Positions 1 through 9,424 of a stretch of 64,000 nt of DNA are shown piece by piece. Every line of letters begins with the position of its first letter. Position 1 is the first letter of the stretch. Below the pieces are notes generated by a model. The model saw only the letters and a program-made list of their open reading frames with translations. It had not been told where the DNA came from and ran no database searches. The position numbers and the translations under genes are program-made. This stretch comes from Lysobacter auxotrophicus (GTDB lineage Bacteria > Pseudomonadota > Gammaproteobacteria > Xanthomonadales > Xanthomonadaceae). Where the stretch lies: contig NZ_AP027041.1 of assembly GCF_027924565.1 (NCBI RefSeq), positions 2,666,001 through 2,730,000 of the forward strand, read 5' to 3'.

Positions 1-143
1 GCGACGTAACCCAGGCGTGCCGGATTGAGCGCGTGCAGCGGCTTCTGCGGACCTTCGGGATCCCACCAGCGCTGCGCGAGCGCGCCGAACTTGTCGAGTT
101 CGGACTGGGTGTAATTGGTGTCGCTGGACGTCTGGGCAGTCAT
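1..143 (-). CDS. ubiG: Ubiquinone biosynthesis O-methyltransferase UbiG (N-terminal part, cut by window edge)
   Basis: Only about the first 47 codons are inside the window; the gene runs leftwards off the edge. The start is the ATG at 141-143, with a GAGGA ribosome site five bases upstream. The visible residues include a Q-S-E-L-D-K-F stretch followed by [20 protein letters not shown], which is the N-terminal signature of UbiG, the SAM-dependent enzyme that does both O-methylations of ubiquinone synthesis. The SAM-binding fold itself lies outside the window. The upstream neighbour is mtaD on the same strand, 61 bp away; the mtaD-ubiG pair is also found in Pseudomonas, which supports both names. 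Confidence 0.9.
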   Translation of the reverse strand, partial: MTAQTSSDTNYTQSELDKFGALAQRWWDPEGPQKPLHALNPARLGYV

Positions 144-204
144 GGGAGTCCTCGTTGAAGCGTCGCCCCCCGCGGGGAGGAAGGCACGAAGCGTCGTTGC
201 GCCG

Positions 205-1548
205 TCAGGTCAAACGGATCGCCGCGATCCGCTCGCGCCACTGCCGCGCGTTGGCGACCAGCGCGGCGGCGTCCATGTCGACGAGCATGCGTTCGCGCAA
301 CTTCGCGCGGCCGGCGATCCACACGTCGCTCACCTGGTGGCGCCCGGTGGCGTAGATCAGTTGCGAGACGATGTGGTGCAGCGGCTGCGTCTCGATCTGG
401 CCCAGGTCGACGCAGACCAGGTCGGCCTGCTTGCCCGGTTCGATCGAACCGATCGTCGCGTCGAAACCCAGCGCACGCGCGCCGCCGAGCGTGGCCGCGT
501 GCAGCGCCGTGGCGGCATCGAACGCGGACGCGTCTTCGGCCACGGCCTTGGCGAGCAGCGCGGCGGTGCGCGTTTCGCCGAACATGTCCAGGTCGTTGTT
601 GCTGGCGCAGCCGTCGGTGCCGATGGCGACGTTCACGCCGGCCTTCACCAGCTTGCCGACCGGGCAGAAACCCGAGGCCAGCTTGAGGTTGGATTCGGGG
701 CAATGCACCACGCTCACGCCGCGCTGCGCGCACAGCGCGATTTCCGCGTCGGTGAGCTGCGTCATGTGCACGGCGATCAGGCGATCGTTGATCAAGCCGA
801 GGCGGTCAAGGCGCGCGATCGGACGCTGGCCATGCTTGTCGTGCGACTCCACGACTTCCTGCGCCGTCTCGTGCGTGTGCAGGTGCACGGGGATGTCGAG
901 CTGGTCCGACAGCATGCGGATGCGCTCGAAGTTCTCGTCCGACACGGTGTACGGCGCGTGCGGCGCGAAGGTCGTCGCCACCAGCGGGTCGTCGCGCCAC
1001 TGGTCGTGCACTTCGCCGGCGCGCTCGAAATACTCCTCCGACGTCTTCGCCCACGCGGTGGGGAAATCGATCACCGGCAGACCGACGCGCGCGCGGAAAC
1101 CGTGCTGCTTGTAGACCGCGGCCTGCACGTCGGGGAAGAAGTAGTTCTCGTTGGCGCAGGTGGTGCCGCCGCGGAGCATTTCGGCGATGGCCAGCGCGAT
1201 GCCGTCCTCGATGAACTCCGGCCCCATCACCGCGCCTTCGACCGGCCAGATATGGCCCTGCAGCCACTCCATCAGCGGCAGGTCGTCGGCGATGCCGCGC
1301 AGCAGCGTCATCGGGTTGTGCGTGTGCGCGTTGACCAGGCCCGGCACCAACGCGGCGTCGGGACGTGAGACGTTTTCCTTCGCGGCGAAGCGCTCGCGCG
1401 CCTCGCGGATCGGCAGCACGGCGAGGATCGCGCCGTCACGAACGGCAACGGCGTGGTCTTCAAGGACCACGCCGTGCGGGACGACCGGCACGACCCAGCC
1501 GGCTTCGATCAGCAGATCGCAGGATTCGGGCGTGCGGTCGTGGGTCAT
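205..1548 (-). CDS. mtaD: 5-methylthioadenosine / S-adenosylhomocysteine deaminase (TRZ/ATZ amidohydrolase)
   Basis: A 447-residue cytosolic amidohydrolase. The metal-binding His-x-His is H75/H77 in a [13 protein letters not shown] stretch; further sites are the HLHTHET segment in the middle and [13 protein letters not shown] towards the C-terminus, which carries the catalytic Asp. These fit the MtaD/TrzN-like group that deaminates methylthioadenosine to methylthioinosine and also acts on S-adenosylhomocysteine. Length and order of motifs are normal. It is followed by ubiG 61 bp downstream, a conserved pair. A methylthioinosine phosphorylase and a hypoxanthine phosphoribosyltransferase lie near 54 kb, so the product has a ready route in this genome. 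The family is clear; the preferred substrate is inferred from context. Confidence 0.9.
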   Translation of the reverse strand: MTHDRTPESCDLLIEAGWVVPVVPHGVVLEDHAVAVRDGAILAVLPIREARERFAAKENVSRPDAALVPGLVNAHTHNPMTLLRGIADDLPLMEWLQGHIWPVEGAVMGPEFIEDGIALAIAEMLRGGTTCANENYFFPDVQAAVYKQHGFRARVGLPVIDFPTAWAKTSEEYFERAGEVHDQWRDDPLVATTFAPHAPYTVSDENFERIRMLSDQLDIPVHLHTHETAQEVVESHDKHGQRPIARLDRLGLINDRLIAVHMTQLTDAEIALCAQRGVSVVHCPESNLKLASGFCPVGKLVKAGVNVAIGTDGCASNNDLDMFGETRTAALLAKAVAEDASAFDAATALHAATLGGARALGFDATIGSIEPGKQADLVCVDLGQIETQPLHHIVSQLIYATGRHQVSDVWIAGRAKLRERMLVDMDAAALVANARQWRERIAAIRLT

Positions 1549-1568
1549 GCGTTCTCGCTTTGTCTGCT

Positions 1569-1600
1569 CCCTCCCCTGCCTGCAGGGAAGGGTTGGGGAG
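1569..1600. repeat. Dispersed ~31-bp repeat, copy 1
   Basis: A C/T-rich left arm, then CCTGCCTGCAGG, then a G-rich right arm ending in GGTTGGGGAG. A near-identical element in the opposite orientation is at 58419-58448. It lies just upstream of the mtaD start codon, in the 272-bp gap between mtaD and efp. No protein is encoded here. Confidence 0.6.
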
Positions 1601-1693
1601 GAGGCGGGCCGTGGGCGGCCCGCTTTGTTCCAGGATGACTTCCCGGTGTTTGGGGAAGGTCACGGCCCGGTTTCTTCCGGGTCGCGTGACAGC

Positions 1694-1777
1694 CTGGATC
1701 CCGGCTTTCGCCGGGATGACGCTGGATCCCGGCTTTCGCCGGGATGACGCTGGATCCCGGCTTTCGCCGGGATGACG
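1694..1777. repeat. Three perfect tandem copies of a 28-bp REP-type palindrome
   Basis: Three identical 28-bp units at 1694-1721, 1722-1749 and 1750-1777. Each contains the palindrome CCCGGC-TTTC-GCCGGG followed by ATGACG. The same core occurs singly at about 5839, 9425, 9622 and 58317. Such repeats are typical of repetitive extragenic palindromes in Xanthomonadaceae. The array sits between mtaD and efp, upstream of mtaD and downstream of efp. There is no spacer between units, so it is not a CRISPR array. Confidence 0.85.
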
Positions 1778-1819
1778 ATCTGACAAAGCCGTGGCCGCGC
1801 AGCGGCCACGGGTCAGATC
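1776..1819 (-). terminator. Hairpin terminator of efp
   Basis: A perfect 10-bp stem CCGTGGCCGC / GCGGCCACGG with a 3-base loop at 1789-1811, flanked by outer arms GATCTGAC and GTCAGATC that extend the hairpin across a small bulge. It begins two bases after the efp stop codon. On the minus strand it is followed by CTTTGTC, a weak U-run, so termination is likely but may not be purely intrinsic. Confidence 0.6.
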
Positions 1820-1820
1820 G

Positions 1821-2387
1821 TCACTTCACTCGGCTGACGTATTCGCCGGAGCGGGTGTCGACCTTGATCACTTCTTCCTGGCCGACGAACAGCGGCACGC
1901 GGACCACGGCGCCGGTTTCCAGCGTCGCCGGCTTGCCGCCGCCGCCCGAGGTGTCGCCACGGACGCCCGGGTCGGTCTCGGTGATCTTCAGCTCGACGAA
2001 GTTCGGCGGCTGCACGGCGATCGGGGTGCCGTTCCACAGCGTGACCACGCACTCTTCCTCGCCCTTGAGCCACTTCTCGGCGCCGCCCATGCCCGCCTTG
2101 TCGGCCTGCACCTGCTCGAACGACTCCTGGTTCATGAAGTGCCAGTACTCGCCGTCCGAATACAGGTACTGCATGTCGGTATCCACGACGTCGGCCTGCT
2201 CGACGTTGTCGGTCGCCTTCATGGTCATTTCGACCACGCGGCCCGACTTGATGCTGCGGTACTTCACGCGCGTGAAGGCCTGGCCCTTGCCCGGCTTGAC
2301 GTACTCGGTTTCGGTGATGATGCACGGGTCGTTGTTGACCAGGATCTTCTGTCCGGTCTTGACGTCGTTCATGCCCAGGGTGGCCAT
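1821..2387 (-). CDS. efp: Translation elongation factor P
   Basis: A 188-residue protein, normal for EF-P, with the KOW-like N-terminal domain and two OB domains. EF-P relieves ribosome stalling at consecutive prolines. The loop VKPGKGQAF carries Lys34, the residue that receives beta-lysine in the EpmA/EpmB pathway. That type of modification is supported by the divergent epmB gene 131 bp away. The start ATG at 2385-2387 has an AGGAG site eight bases upstream. A long hairpin follows the stop codon. Alternative family members such as YeiP usually lack a modifiable Lys here, so efp is the best call. Confidence 0.97.
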   Translation of the reverse strand: MATLGMNDVKTGQKILVNNDPCIITETEYVKPGKGQAFTRVKYRSIKSGRVVEMTMKATDNVEQADVVDTDMQYLYSDGEYWHFMNQESFEQVQADKAGMGGAEKWLKGEEECVVTLWNGTPIAVQPPNFVELKITETDPGVRGDTSGGGGKPATLETGAVVRVPLFVGQEEVIKVDTRSGEYVSRVK

Positions 2388-2518
2388 GAGTGGAGCTCCT
2401 GCGTAGGTGAATAGGTGTCGCCGGGCCGCCCCACTTCGGGTGAAATGCAGGCGGGAGGCTAGAATGTCGGGCTGTTGTGCCCGGCCGATGGCCGCGGCGC
2501 AAGGAAAACCGGTCCGCC

Positions 2519-3544
2519 ATGATACCTGCTGCCCCCACCGCTCTTCACCCTGCTCCGTCCCCTGCCGCCCCGCCGCGCTGGCAACAGCTGTGGCGCGACG
2601 CCGTGCGCGACCCGCGGGAGCTGCTGGCGATGCTGGGGCTGGAAGCGGCCGGCCTGCGCCTGTCGGGCGAGGCAGCCGCGCAGTTCCCGCTGCGGGTGCC
2701 GCACGGCTTCGTCGCGCGCATGCACCACGGCGACCCGCACGACCCGCTGCTGCGCCAGGTGCTGCCGCTGGACGCCGAGATGCAGCCGATGCCGGGCTTC
2801 ACGCTCGACCCCGTCGGCGACTCGGCGGCCAAGGCCGGCCACGGCGTCATCCGCAAGTACCGCGGTCGAGCGCTGCTGATCGCCACCGGCTCGTGCGCGA
2901 TCCACTGCCGCTATTGCTTCCGGCGCCACTTCCCGTACGCCGAGGAAACCGCCGCGGCGGCCGGTTGGCGCGATGCCGTGGCCGCGATCCGCGCCGACGA
3001 CTCGATCGACGAAGTGATCCTCTCCGGTGGCGATCCGTGGTCGCTGGCCACGCCCAAGCTCGTCGAACTCACCGATGCGCTGGCGACGGTGCCGCACCTC
3101 AAGCGCCTGCGCGTGCACACGCGGCTGCCGGTCGTGCTGCCCGAGCGCGTCGACGAGGCGTTGGCCGCCTGGCTCGCCGCGCTCCCCTGGCCGGTCACCG
3201 TCGTGCTGCACGCCAACCATGCGAACGAGTTCGACGCCCACGTCGACGCGGCGCTGGCCCGGCTTCGTGGCGCCGGCGCGATGCTGCTCAACCAGGCCGT
3301 GCTGCTGCGCGGGGTCAACGACTCGGTCGACGCACTCGCCGCGCTGAGCGAACGGGGCCACGCCGCCGGCGTGCTGCCCTACTACCTGCACCAGCTCGAC
3401 CGCGTGCAGGGCTCGGCCCACTTCGAGGTCGCCGACGACACCGCCCTGCGCCTGCATCGCGAACTCGCCGCGCGGGTGTCGGGCTATCTCGTGCCGAAGC
3501 TGGTGCGCGAAGTGGCGGGCGACCCGGGCAAACGCCCGCTCTGA
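2519..3544 (+). CDS. epmB: EF-P (R)-beta-lysine-forming lysine 2,3-aminomutase EpmB
   Basis: A radical-SAM enzyme of about 341 residues that converts lysine to (R)-beta-lysine for attachment to EF-P. The iron-sulfur motif CxxxCxxC is seen as C-AIH-C-RY-C at about residue 125, followed by an [10 protein letters not shown] glycine-rich segment; a PYYLHQLD segment near the C-terminus is typical of the lysine aminomutase family. I place the start at ATG 2519, with AAGGA about 13 bases upstream; a GTG at 2477 is also open and would add 14 residues. It is transcribed divergently from efp. The partner ligase EpmA is not in this window. Confidence 0.93.
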   Translation: MIPAAPTALHPAPSPAAPPRWQQLWRDAVRDPRELLAMLGLEAAGLRLSGEAAAQFPLRVPHGFVARMHHGDPHDPLLRQVLPLDAEMQPMPGFTLDPVGDSAAKAGHGVIRKYRGRALLIATGSCAIHCRYCFRRHFPYAEETAAAAGWRDAVAAIRADDSIDEVILSGGDPWSLATPKLVELTDALATVPHLKRLRVHTRLPVVLPERVDEALAAWLAALPWPVTVVLHANHANEFDAHVDAALARLRGAGAMLLNQAVLLRGVNDSVDALAALSERGHAAGVLPYYLHQLDRVQGSAHFEVADDTALRLHRELAARVSGYLVPKLVREVAGDPGKRPL

Positions 3545-3707
3545 GCCGAGCGCCGCCGCCTCGTCGGACTCGACGGTGCCAGCGCGACGCCGGTCTCAAG
3601 TTCGGCCCGCGTTGGTCGCTAAACCGTCATATCCCCCAAAACCGGCGTGCGTGAATGGACTGAACACTCCCGTTCATGTCATAACTCGTGCATGGGGAGG
3701 TGACGCA

Positions 3708-5780
3708 ATGCAATTCGGGAAAGACACGGCGCTGCGCCTGCTGATCGTCGACGACAGCGTCGAGGCAGCCGAGGCCATCGTCAGCGGCCTGCGCAACAGC
3801 GGCATCGCCGTGCGGCCGTCGCGACCGGAAAACGAGAACGAACTGGCCACGCTCATCGCGAGTCAGTCGCCGGACCTGGTGCTCGCCGCGCGCGAGGCCA
3901 CGCTGGTGCCGATCACCAAGGTCATGCAGGCAGTCGACGCCAGCGGCAAGGACCTGCCGGTGCTGATGCTGCTGGACACGGTCGACGACTCGCGCCTGAT
4001 GGAGATGATCACGCTCGGCGCGCGCGGCATCCTGCTGCGCCGCAGCGGCGAGCACGTGCAGGTCCGCGTCCGCCAGGAATGGGCCGACCTGGAGGCGCGT
4101 CGTTCGCAGCGCCGCCTGGAAGCGCAGATCCGCGAGACCGAGCGCCGTTGCGACGCGCTCATCGACTCCTCGCGCGAGCCCATCGCCTACATCCACGAAG
4201 GCATGCACATCCGCGCCAACCCGGCGTACCTGGAAATCTTCGGCTTCGAGTCCTTCGAGGACATCGAAGGCATGTCGCTGCTCGACCTGATCGCCCCGTC
4301 CAAGGTCGAAGGATTCAAGCAGCTGCTCAAGCAGATCAGCAAGGGCGAGGCCCCGCCGCGGCACGAGACCGAAGCGCGCGCGCTCGACGGCAGCGGTTTC
4401 CCGGCGGTGATGGAATTCACCACCGCGACCTACGAAGGCGAGCACTGCCTGCAGGTGATCCTGCGCCGGCAGGAAGTCGACCCCGAGCTCGCGCGCGAAG
4501 TCGAGGAACTGCGCCAGCGCGACCAGGTCACCGGCCTGCTCAACCGCGCGACGTTCCTGCGCTCGCTGGAAGACACCGTGGCCGACGCCGCGCAGAGCGC
4601 GTCGCACCACGGCCTGCTGCTGATCGAGCCGGACCACTTCAACCGCCTGCTGCAGGACATCGGCCTGGACGCCGCCGACGCGCTGGTGTCGGCGATGGGC
4701 GACCGCCTGCGTACCGTGCTGGGCGCGGACCACGTCGCGGCGCGATTCGGCGAACACCAGTTCGCCGTGCTCGTGCCCAACGCCGACCACCGCCTGGTCA
4801 CCGGCCTGGCGGAAAAACTCCGCACGGCGTTCGCCGACTCCGTGCTGGAAACGGCCGATCGCTCGGTCAGCACTACCGTCAGCATCGGCGGCGTGCTCAT
4901 CGGCGAGAAGATCGCGAGCATCACCGCGGTGCTCGGCAAGGCCAGCCAGTGCCTGCAATCGGCCAGTGGCGTGGGCGGCAACCGCACCGAACTGTTCGAC
5001 CCCGGCGCGGCCGACCGCGCCGAGGAAGAGCGCGTGGAAGCCTGGGTGCAGCGCATCCGCGACGCGCTCGACGCCGACCGTTTCGTCATGGAGTACCAGC
5101 CGCTCATCGCCATGCACGGCGAGCCGCTGGAGATGTACGAGGCCTACCTCCGCCTGCAGGGCGAACACGGCGAACTCGTGCCGCCGCTGGCGTTCCTGCA
5201 GATCGCCGAAGAACACGGGCTGTTGTGGGAAATCGACCGCTGGGTCGTCGGCAAGGCGATCTCGACCATCGGCGAGCGCTCGCGTGCCGGTCGTCCGACG
5301 ACGGTGCTGGTGAAGATCACGCAGGCCTCGCTGCAGGACAACACGCTCGCGCAGTTCATCCAGGAAAAGCTGGCCAAGCACGCCGCGGACGGCAACCTGC
5401 TGGTGCTGCAGCTGCCCGAATCGAAGGTCTTCACGCACCTGCGCGCGGCGCAGGAATTCCAGGCGCAGGTCGCGCAGTACGGCGTACGCGTGGGACTGGA
5501 ACAGTTCGGCGTGGGCCTGAATTCGTTCCAGTTGCTGACCCACTTCAACGCGGCGCTGCTGAAGATCGACCGCAGCTTCATGGAAGACCTGGGCAGCAAT
5601 CCGGACCATCAGGCCCGCCTGCGCGAGATCGCCGAGAAGGCGCGCGAACAGGGCAAGACGACCATCGCCGAATTCGTGCAGGACGCGGCGAGCATGAGCG
5701 CGCTGTTCGGCGCCGGCATCGACTACGCGCAGGGCAACTTCCTCGCACCGCCGGGCCCGGCGATGGATTACGAGTTCTGA
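3708..5780 (+). CDS. fimX: REC-PAS-GGDEF-EAL protein with degenerate signalling domains, FimX-like
   Basis: 690 residues starting at the ATG at 3708 behind a strong GGGGAGGTGA site. Domains in order: a receiver-like domain (about 9-125) with the acidic pair D15/D16 but AAREA where the phospho-acceptor Asp should be; a PAS domain (about 150-260); a GGDEF domain (about 265-420) in which the active motif reads GEHQF; and an EAL domain (about 440-685) in which EAL reads EAY. This build and length match Xanthomonas FimX, a non-catalytic cyclic-di-GMP receptor that acts with PilZ in type IV pilus control. I therefore infer binding rather than synthesis or breakdown of cyclic di-GMP. It stands alone between epmB and htpX. 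Confidence 0.78.
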   Translation: MQFGKDTALRLLIVDDSVEAAEAIVSGLRNSGIAVRPSRPENENELATLIASQSPDLVLAAREATLVPITKVMQAVDASGKDLPVLMLLDTVDDSRLMEMITLGARGILLRRSGEHVQVRVRQEWADLEARRSQRRLEAQIRETERRCDALIDSSREPIAYIHEGMHIRANPAYLEIFGFESFEDIEGMSLLDLIAPSKVEGFKQLLKQISKGEAPPRHETEARALDGSGFPAVMEFTTATYEGEHCLQVILRRQEVDPELAREVEELRQRDQVTGLLNRATFLRSLEDTVADAAQSASHHGLLLIEPDHFNRLLQDIGLDAADALVSAMGDRLRTVLGADHVAARFGEHQFAVLVPNADHRLVTGLAEKLRTAFADSVLETADRSVSTTVSIGGVLIGEKIASITAVLGKASQCLQSASGVGGNRTELFDPGAADRAEEERVEAWVQRIRDALDADRFVMEYQPLIAMHGEPLEMYEAYLRLQGEHGELVPPLAFLQIAEEHGLLWEIDRWVVGKAISTIGERSRAGRPTTVLVKITQASLQDNTLAQFIQEKLAKHAADGNLLVLQLPESKVFTHLRAAQEFQAQVAQYGVRVGLEQFGVGLNSFQLLTHFNAALLKIDRSFMEDLGSNPDHQARLREIAEKAREQGKTTIAEFVQDAASMSALFGAGIDYAQGNFLAPPGPAMDYEF

Positions 5781-5790
5781 TCTCGCGGTC

Positions 5791-5825
5791 GGGAATCGGG
5801 AATCGGGAATCGGGAATCGGGAAGA
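5791..5825. repeat. Heptamer array GGGAATC, four copies plus a partial one
   Basis: Four perfect head-to-tail GGGAATC units from 5791 to 5818 and a fifth ending GGGAAGA. It directly follows the fimX-like gene. A related array of GATTCGT heptamers is at 56780. The repeat is intergenic and codes for nothing obvious. Confidence 0.8.
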
Positions 5826-5838
5826 GCGTGTGTGATCC

Positions 5839-5937
5839 GTCATCCCGGCGAAAGCCGGGACCCAGGCCCGCAGCGTGCGGGCACTCCCAAAGCAGCGAAC
5901 GGTAGACCCGTCATGCCCGCGAAGGCGGGAATCCAAC
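5839..5937. repeat. Two REP-type palindromes
   Basis: The first (5839-5880) has CCCGGCGAAAGCCGGG followed by ACCCAGGCCCGCAGCG, the same unit as at 9425 and 58317. The second (5910-5937) is a diverged relative with CCCGCGAAGGCGGG. They lie between the fimX-like gene and the terminator shared with htpX. Confidence 0.75.
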
Positions 5938-5944
5938 TGCCCGA

Positions 5945-5975
5945 CAAACAAAAAGCCCGCCTTTCGGCGGGCCTT
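5945..5975 (-). terminator. Intrinsic terminator of htpX
   Basis: On the minus strand the stem GCCCGCC, loop GAAA, GGCGGGC is followed by TTTTTG. It lies 27 bp beyond the htpX stop codon. A shorter T-run on the plus side means it may also stop transcripts from the fimX-like gene. Confidence 0.85.
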
Positions 5976-6001
5976 TGCATTACCGATCACGTAACGAAGG
6001 A

Positions 6002-6898
6002 TCAGCTCACCACCGTCCCGCGGACCTGCTCCAACGGCGCGTTCTGCAGCGCGACGATGCGCTCTTCCAGCGGCGGATGGCTCAGGAAGAGGCGGCGCAG
6101 GCCGTGGCCCACGGCGCCGCTGATGCCGAACGCCTGCACCGTCTTGGGCAGCGTGCTCTCGCCGTAGGTCATCGACAGGCGCTGCAGCGCGGCGATCATC
6201 TTGTCGCGACCGGCAAGGCGCGCACCGCCGGCGTCGGCGCGGAACTCGCGATGGCGCGAGAACCACATCGCGATCATGCTGGCGAACAGGCCGAACACCA
6301 TGTCGAGCACGAACACGATGGCGAAATACCCCAGGCCCGGGCCGCCTTCGCGATTGCCGCTGAGGTAGCTGTCGATCACGCGGCCGACCACGCGCGCCAG
6401 CACGATCACGAACGTGTTGAGCACGCCCTGGATCAGCGCCATCGTGACCATGTCGCCGTTGGCGACGTGGCTGACTTCGTGGCCCAGCACGGCTTCGGCT
6501 TCGTCGCGATTCATCGCGCGCAACAGGCCGGTGGACACGGCGACCAGCGAGTTGTTGCGGCTCGGGCCGGTGGCGAACGCGTTGATTTCCGGCGCGTCGT
6601 AGACGGCGACTTCCGGCATCTTGATGCCCGCCGCTTCGGCCTGGCGACGCACGGTACTGACCAGCCACTGCTCGGATTCGTTGCGCGGCTGTTCGATCAC
6701 GTGCGCGCCGGTGGAGCGCTTGGCGATCCACTTGGACGTCATGAGCGAAATCAGCGAACCGCCGAAACCGAACACGGTCGCCATCACCAGCAGGCCCGAG
6801 AACGTGCGCGGGTCGATGCCGAGGATCGACATCACGATGCTCAGCAGGATCAGCACCGCGAAGTTGGTGGCCAGAAAAAGGAATACACGCTTGAACAT
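6002..6898 (-). CDS. htpX: Membrane zinc metalloprotease HtpX
   Basis: 298 residues, the usual HtpX length. Two N-terminal membrane segments are followed by the zinc motif HEVSH and, after a further pair of hydrophobic stretches, the FRADAGGA segment that supplies the third zinc ligand. HtpX is an inner-membrane protease that acts in quality control of damaged membrane proteins. The start ATG at 6896-6898 has AAAGG upstream. An intrinsic terminator lies just after the stop. The gene is divergent from gluQ, with 107 bp between them. Confidence 0.96.
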   Translation of the reverse strand: MFKRVFLFLATNFAVLILLSIVMSILGIDPRTFSGLLVMATVFGFGGSLISLMTSKWIAKRSTGAHVIEQPRNESEQWLVSTVRRQAEAAGIKMPEVAVYDAPEINAFATGPSRNNSLVAVSTGLLRAMNRDEAEAVLGHEVSHVANGDMVTMALIQGVLNTFVIVLARVVGRVIDSYLSGNREGGPGLGYFAIVFVLDMVFGLFASMIAMWFSRHREFRADAGGARLAGRDKMIAALQRLSMTYGESTLPKTVQAFGISGAVGHGLRRLFLSHPPLEERIVALQNAPLEQVRGTVVS

Positions 6899-7005
6899 GA
6901 TGGGAACCTTTAGCGCCCGACGGGCGCGACATGCTGGAAAAATGTGGCACGCTTGCGTTGAATTCAAGTGAAATCCGCCCTCGGTCCTTTGCCTGACGAG
7001 CCCTT

Positions 7006-7899
7006 GTGATCCCACCTCCCGCGCCATCGGGCTACCGCGGCCGCTTCGCACCTTCTCCGACCGGCGATCTCCATTTCGGTTCCCTGCTCGCCGCGTTCGG
7101 CAGCTGGCTGCTCGCACGCCACGCCGGCGGTCAATGGCGGGTGCGCGTGGAGGATCTTGATCCCCCGCGTGAAGTCGATGGCGCCGCCCGTCGGCAGCTC
7201 GCCGCGCTGCACGCGTTCGGACTGGAAGCGGACGGGGACATCGTCTGGCAAAGCGGGCGTTCGGCGCTGTACGAGTCGGCGGTCGAAAAATTGCTGAACG
7301 AAGGCCGTGCGTTTTATTGCCATTGCAGCCGCAGCGACCTTGCCACGGTGTCAGGCATCCATCGGGCGTGCGTCGCGCGACAGATACGTCCCGATCCCGC
7401 GGTGCGCCTGCGCGTGGACGACGGCAGCGTGGTGGCGTTCGACGACGCGATCCGCGGTCGTATCGAACAGGATGTCTCGCGCGAGGTCGGCGATTTCGTA
7501 CTGCGCCGCGCGGATGGTTTCTGGGCATATCAGCTTGCCGTCGTCGTCGACGATGCCGACCAGGGCATCACCGATGTCGTGCGCGGCGCGGATCTGCTCG
7601 ATTCCACGCCGCGGCAGATCCTGCTCCAGCGTGCACTCGGGCTGCCGACGCCGCGCTACGCGCACCTGCCTTTGGTGCTCGGGCCCGATGGTCGCAAGCT
7701 GTCCAAGTCCGATGCGGCGCAGCCGGTGGATCCCACCGATCCGCTGACGACGCTGCGCGCAGCATGGCGCCGGCTCGGGCAGGCGCCGGCGGCGCTGGCC
7801 GAGGCGCGCGACGTGCCCGACCTGCTCGCCCGCGCGACGGCGGCGTTCGATCCCGCGCGCATTCCGCGGCACGACGGCGGACCGCACGAAATGTCATGA
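7006..7899 (+). CDS. gluQ: Glutamyl-Q tRNA(Asp) synthetase
   Basis: A 297-residue class I tRNA-synthetase fragment that attaches glutamate to queuosine in tRNA(Asp). The HIGH-like motif is PTGDLHFGS near the N-terminus and the KMSKS-like motif is KLSKS near residue 230. A CHCSR segment at about residue 105 and a later Cys match the zinc site of the family. It lacks the anticodon-binding domain of full glutamyl-tRNA synthetases, which is the diagnostic feature. The start is GTG at 7006. It is divergent from htpX and runs in the same direction as phbB 81 bp downstream. Confidence 0.94.
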   Translation: MIPPPAPSGYRGRFAPSPTGDLHFGSLLAAFGSWLLARHAGGQWRVRVEDLDPPREVDGAARRQLAALHAFGLEADGDIVWQSGRSALYESAVEKLLNEGRAFYCHCSRSDLATVSGIHRACVARQIRPDPAVRLRVDDGSVVAFDDAIRGRIEQDVSREVGDFVLRRADGFWAYQLAVVVDDADQGITDVVRGADLLDSTPRQILLQRALGLPTPRYAHLPLVLGPDGRKLSKSDAAQPVDPTDPLTTLRAAWRRLGQAPAALAEARDVPDLLARATAAFDPARIPRHDGGPHEMS

Positions 7900-7980
7900 G
7901 CGGCCGCCACGATGGCCGCCTGCTTGCCTCTAGAATCGATGCAGGCCGCGCGCCGTGCGGGCCTGCCCAGGAGATCCCCC

Positions 7981-8721
7981 ATGCAGTCTCGCGTCGCCCT
8001 CGTCACCGGCGGAACCGGCGGTATCGGCAGTTCGATCGTCCAGCGCCTCGCGGCGATGGGGCATCGCGTCGCCACGAATTACCGCGACGAAGGACGCGCC
8101 CTGGCCTGGCAATCGAAGATGCGCGAGCGCGGCGTGGACGTGGTGCTCGCACGCGGCGACGTGTCCTCGCCGGAGGAAGCGCAGGCGCTGGTCGCCGATG
8201 TCGAACGCGACCTGGGCCCGATCGAGGTGCTGGTGAACAACGCCGGCATCACGCGCGATTCCACGTTCCACCGCATGACGCCGATGCAGTGGAACGAGGT
8301 GATTGGCACCAACCTCAACTCGTGCTTCAACGTGACCCGCCCGGTGATCGAAGGCATGCGCGAGCGCAAGTGGGGCCGCATCGTGCAGATCAGCTCCATC
8401 AACGGCCTGAAGGGCCAGTACGGCCAGGCGAACTACGCCGCCGCCAAGGCCGGCATGCACGGCTTCACCATTTCGCTGGCGCGCGAGAACGCGCGCTTTG
8501 GCATCACGGTCAACACCGTGTCGCCGGGCTATGTCGCCACCGACATGGTGATGGCGGTGCCGGAGGACGTGCGCGCGAAGATCGTGGCGGAGATCCCCAC
8601 CGGCCGCCTGGGCACGCCCGACGAAATCGCTTACGCGGTGTCCTTCCTCGTCGCCGAGGAAGCGGCCTGGATCACCGGCTCGAACCTCGACATCAACGGC
8701 GGCCACCACATGGGCTGGTAG
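7981..8721 (+). CDS. phbB: Acetoacetyl-CoA reductase (short-chain dehydrogenase)
   Basis: 246 residues from the ATG at 7981, with AGGAG eight bases upstream. The Rossmann motif is TGGTGGIG, then NNAG, the catalytic Ser in the SSINGLKGQ segment and the YAAAK active-site pair. The pattern of RVALVTGGTGGIG, with NGGHHMGW at the C-terminal end, matches PhbB rather than FabG. PhbB reduces acetoacetyl-CoA to (R)-3-hydroxybutyryl-CoA for polyhydroxybutyrate synthesis. phaR follows 174 bp downstream and strengthens the assignment. A PHA synthase gene is not visible in the window. A fatty-acid-synthesis FabG role is the main alternative. Confidence 0.87.
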   Translation: MQSRVALVTGGTGGIGSSIVQRLAAMGHRVATNYRDEGRALAWQSKMRERGVDVVLARGDVSSPEEAQALVADVERDLGPIEVLVNNAGITRDSTFHRMTPMQWNEVIGTNLNSCFNVTRPVIEGMRERKWGRIVQISSINGLKGQYGQANYAAAKAGMHGFTISLARENARFGITVNTVSPGYVATDMVMAVPEDVRAKIVAEIPTGRLGTPDEIAYAVSFLVAEEAAWITGSNLDINGGHHMGW

Positions 8722-8895
8722 GAACGCGCGCCCCGACGGGCTTGCGCGATCTGCCTGTTTCAGCGGACGTTGCCGATCGCGACGGCGTCTTCCCCATTCA
8801 CCCCGCCCGCCCGCGCCGACCGGGCCCGGCGGCAGTTGCAAGCCCCGGCCCGCTGCGCCATGCTGCGAAGCATCACGATTTAGAGCCGAAGCTCC

Positions 8896-9390
8896 ATGGC
8901 CTCGATGCGCGTCATCAAGAAGTATCCGAACCGACGGCTCTACGACACCGAGATTTCGAGTTACATCACCATCGAGGACGTTCGACAGCTCATCGTCGAC
9001 GGCGAGGAATTCGAGGTGCGCGACGCCCGCAGCGGCGAAGACCTCACCCGCCAGGTCCTGCTCCAGATCATCGCCGAGCACGAGCAGGACGGCGAACCGG
9101 TCCTCTCGACCCAGCTGCTGAGCCAGATCATCCGCTTCTATGGCGATTCGCTGCAGGGTTTCATGGGCAGCTACCTGGAGCGTTCGATGCAGGTCTTCCT
9201 CGACCAGCAGCAGCAGTTCCGCAACCAGATGGGCGGCATCCTCGGCCAGACCCCTTGGGCGCTGATGAACCAGCTCACCGAGCGCAACCTGCAGATGTGG
9301 AACGAGTTCCAGCGCAACCTGTCCGGCAGCGTCGGCCAGAGCACCACCCCGCCGCCGAACAAGGCCAAGGGCGGCGAGCAGAAGCGCTGA
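8896..9390 (+). CDS. phaR: Polyhydroxyalkanoate synthesis repressor PhaR
   Basis: 164 residues beginning MASMRVIKKYPNRRLYDT, the diagnostic start of the PHB/PHA accumulation regulator family. The N-terminal half is the DNA-binding domain; the second half is rich in Gln and hydrophobics (QVFLDQQQQFRNQM) as expected for the PHA-granule-binding part. In other proteobacteria PhaR represses phasin genes until polymer is present. It follows phbB in the same direction. Start at 8896; a second ATG three codons in is also possible. Followed by a 343-bp non-coding stretch of palindromic repeats. Confidence 0.93.
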   Translation: MASMRVIKKYPNRRLYDTEISSYITIEDVRQLIVDGEEFEVRDARSGEDLTRQVLLQIIAEHEQDGEPVLSTQLLSQIIRFYGDSLQGFMGSYLERSMQVFLDQQQQFRNQMGGILGQTPWALMNQLTERNLQMWNEFQRNLSGSVGQSTTPPPNKAKGGEQKR

Positions 9391-9424
9391 TTCAGTATCC
9401 GGGGTTCGCACGAGCCCTTGAGTC

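Noticed and set aside
1694-1777. Possible CRISPR array
   Set aside because: The three 28-bp units are directly adjacent with no spacers and no cas genes are present; the unit is a palindromic REP seen elsewhere in the window.
3627-6950. A 1,107-codon open frame antisense to the fimX-like gene and htpX
   Set aside because: It has no recognisable domains, is rich in Arg/His/Ala as expected for the complement of high-GC genes, and lies opposite two genes with clear motifs.
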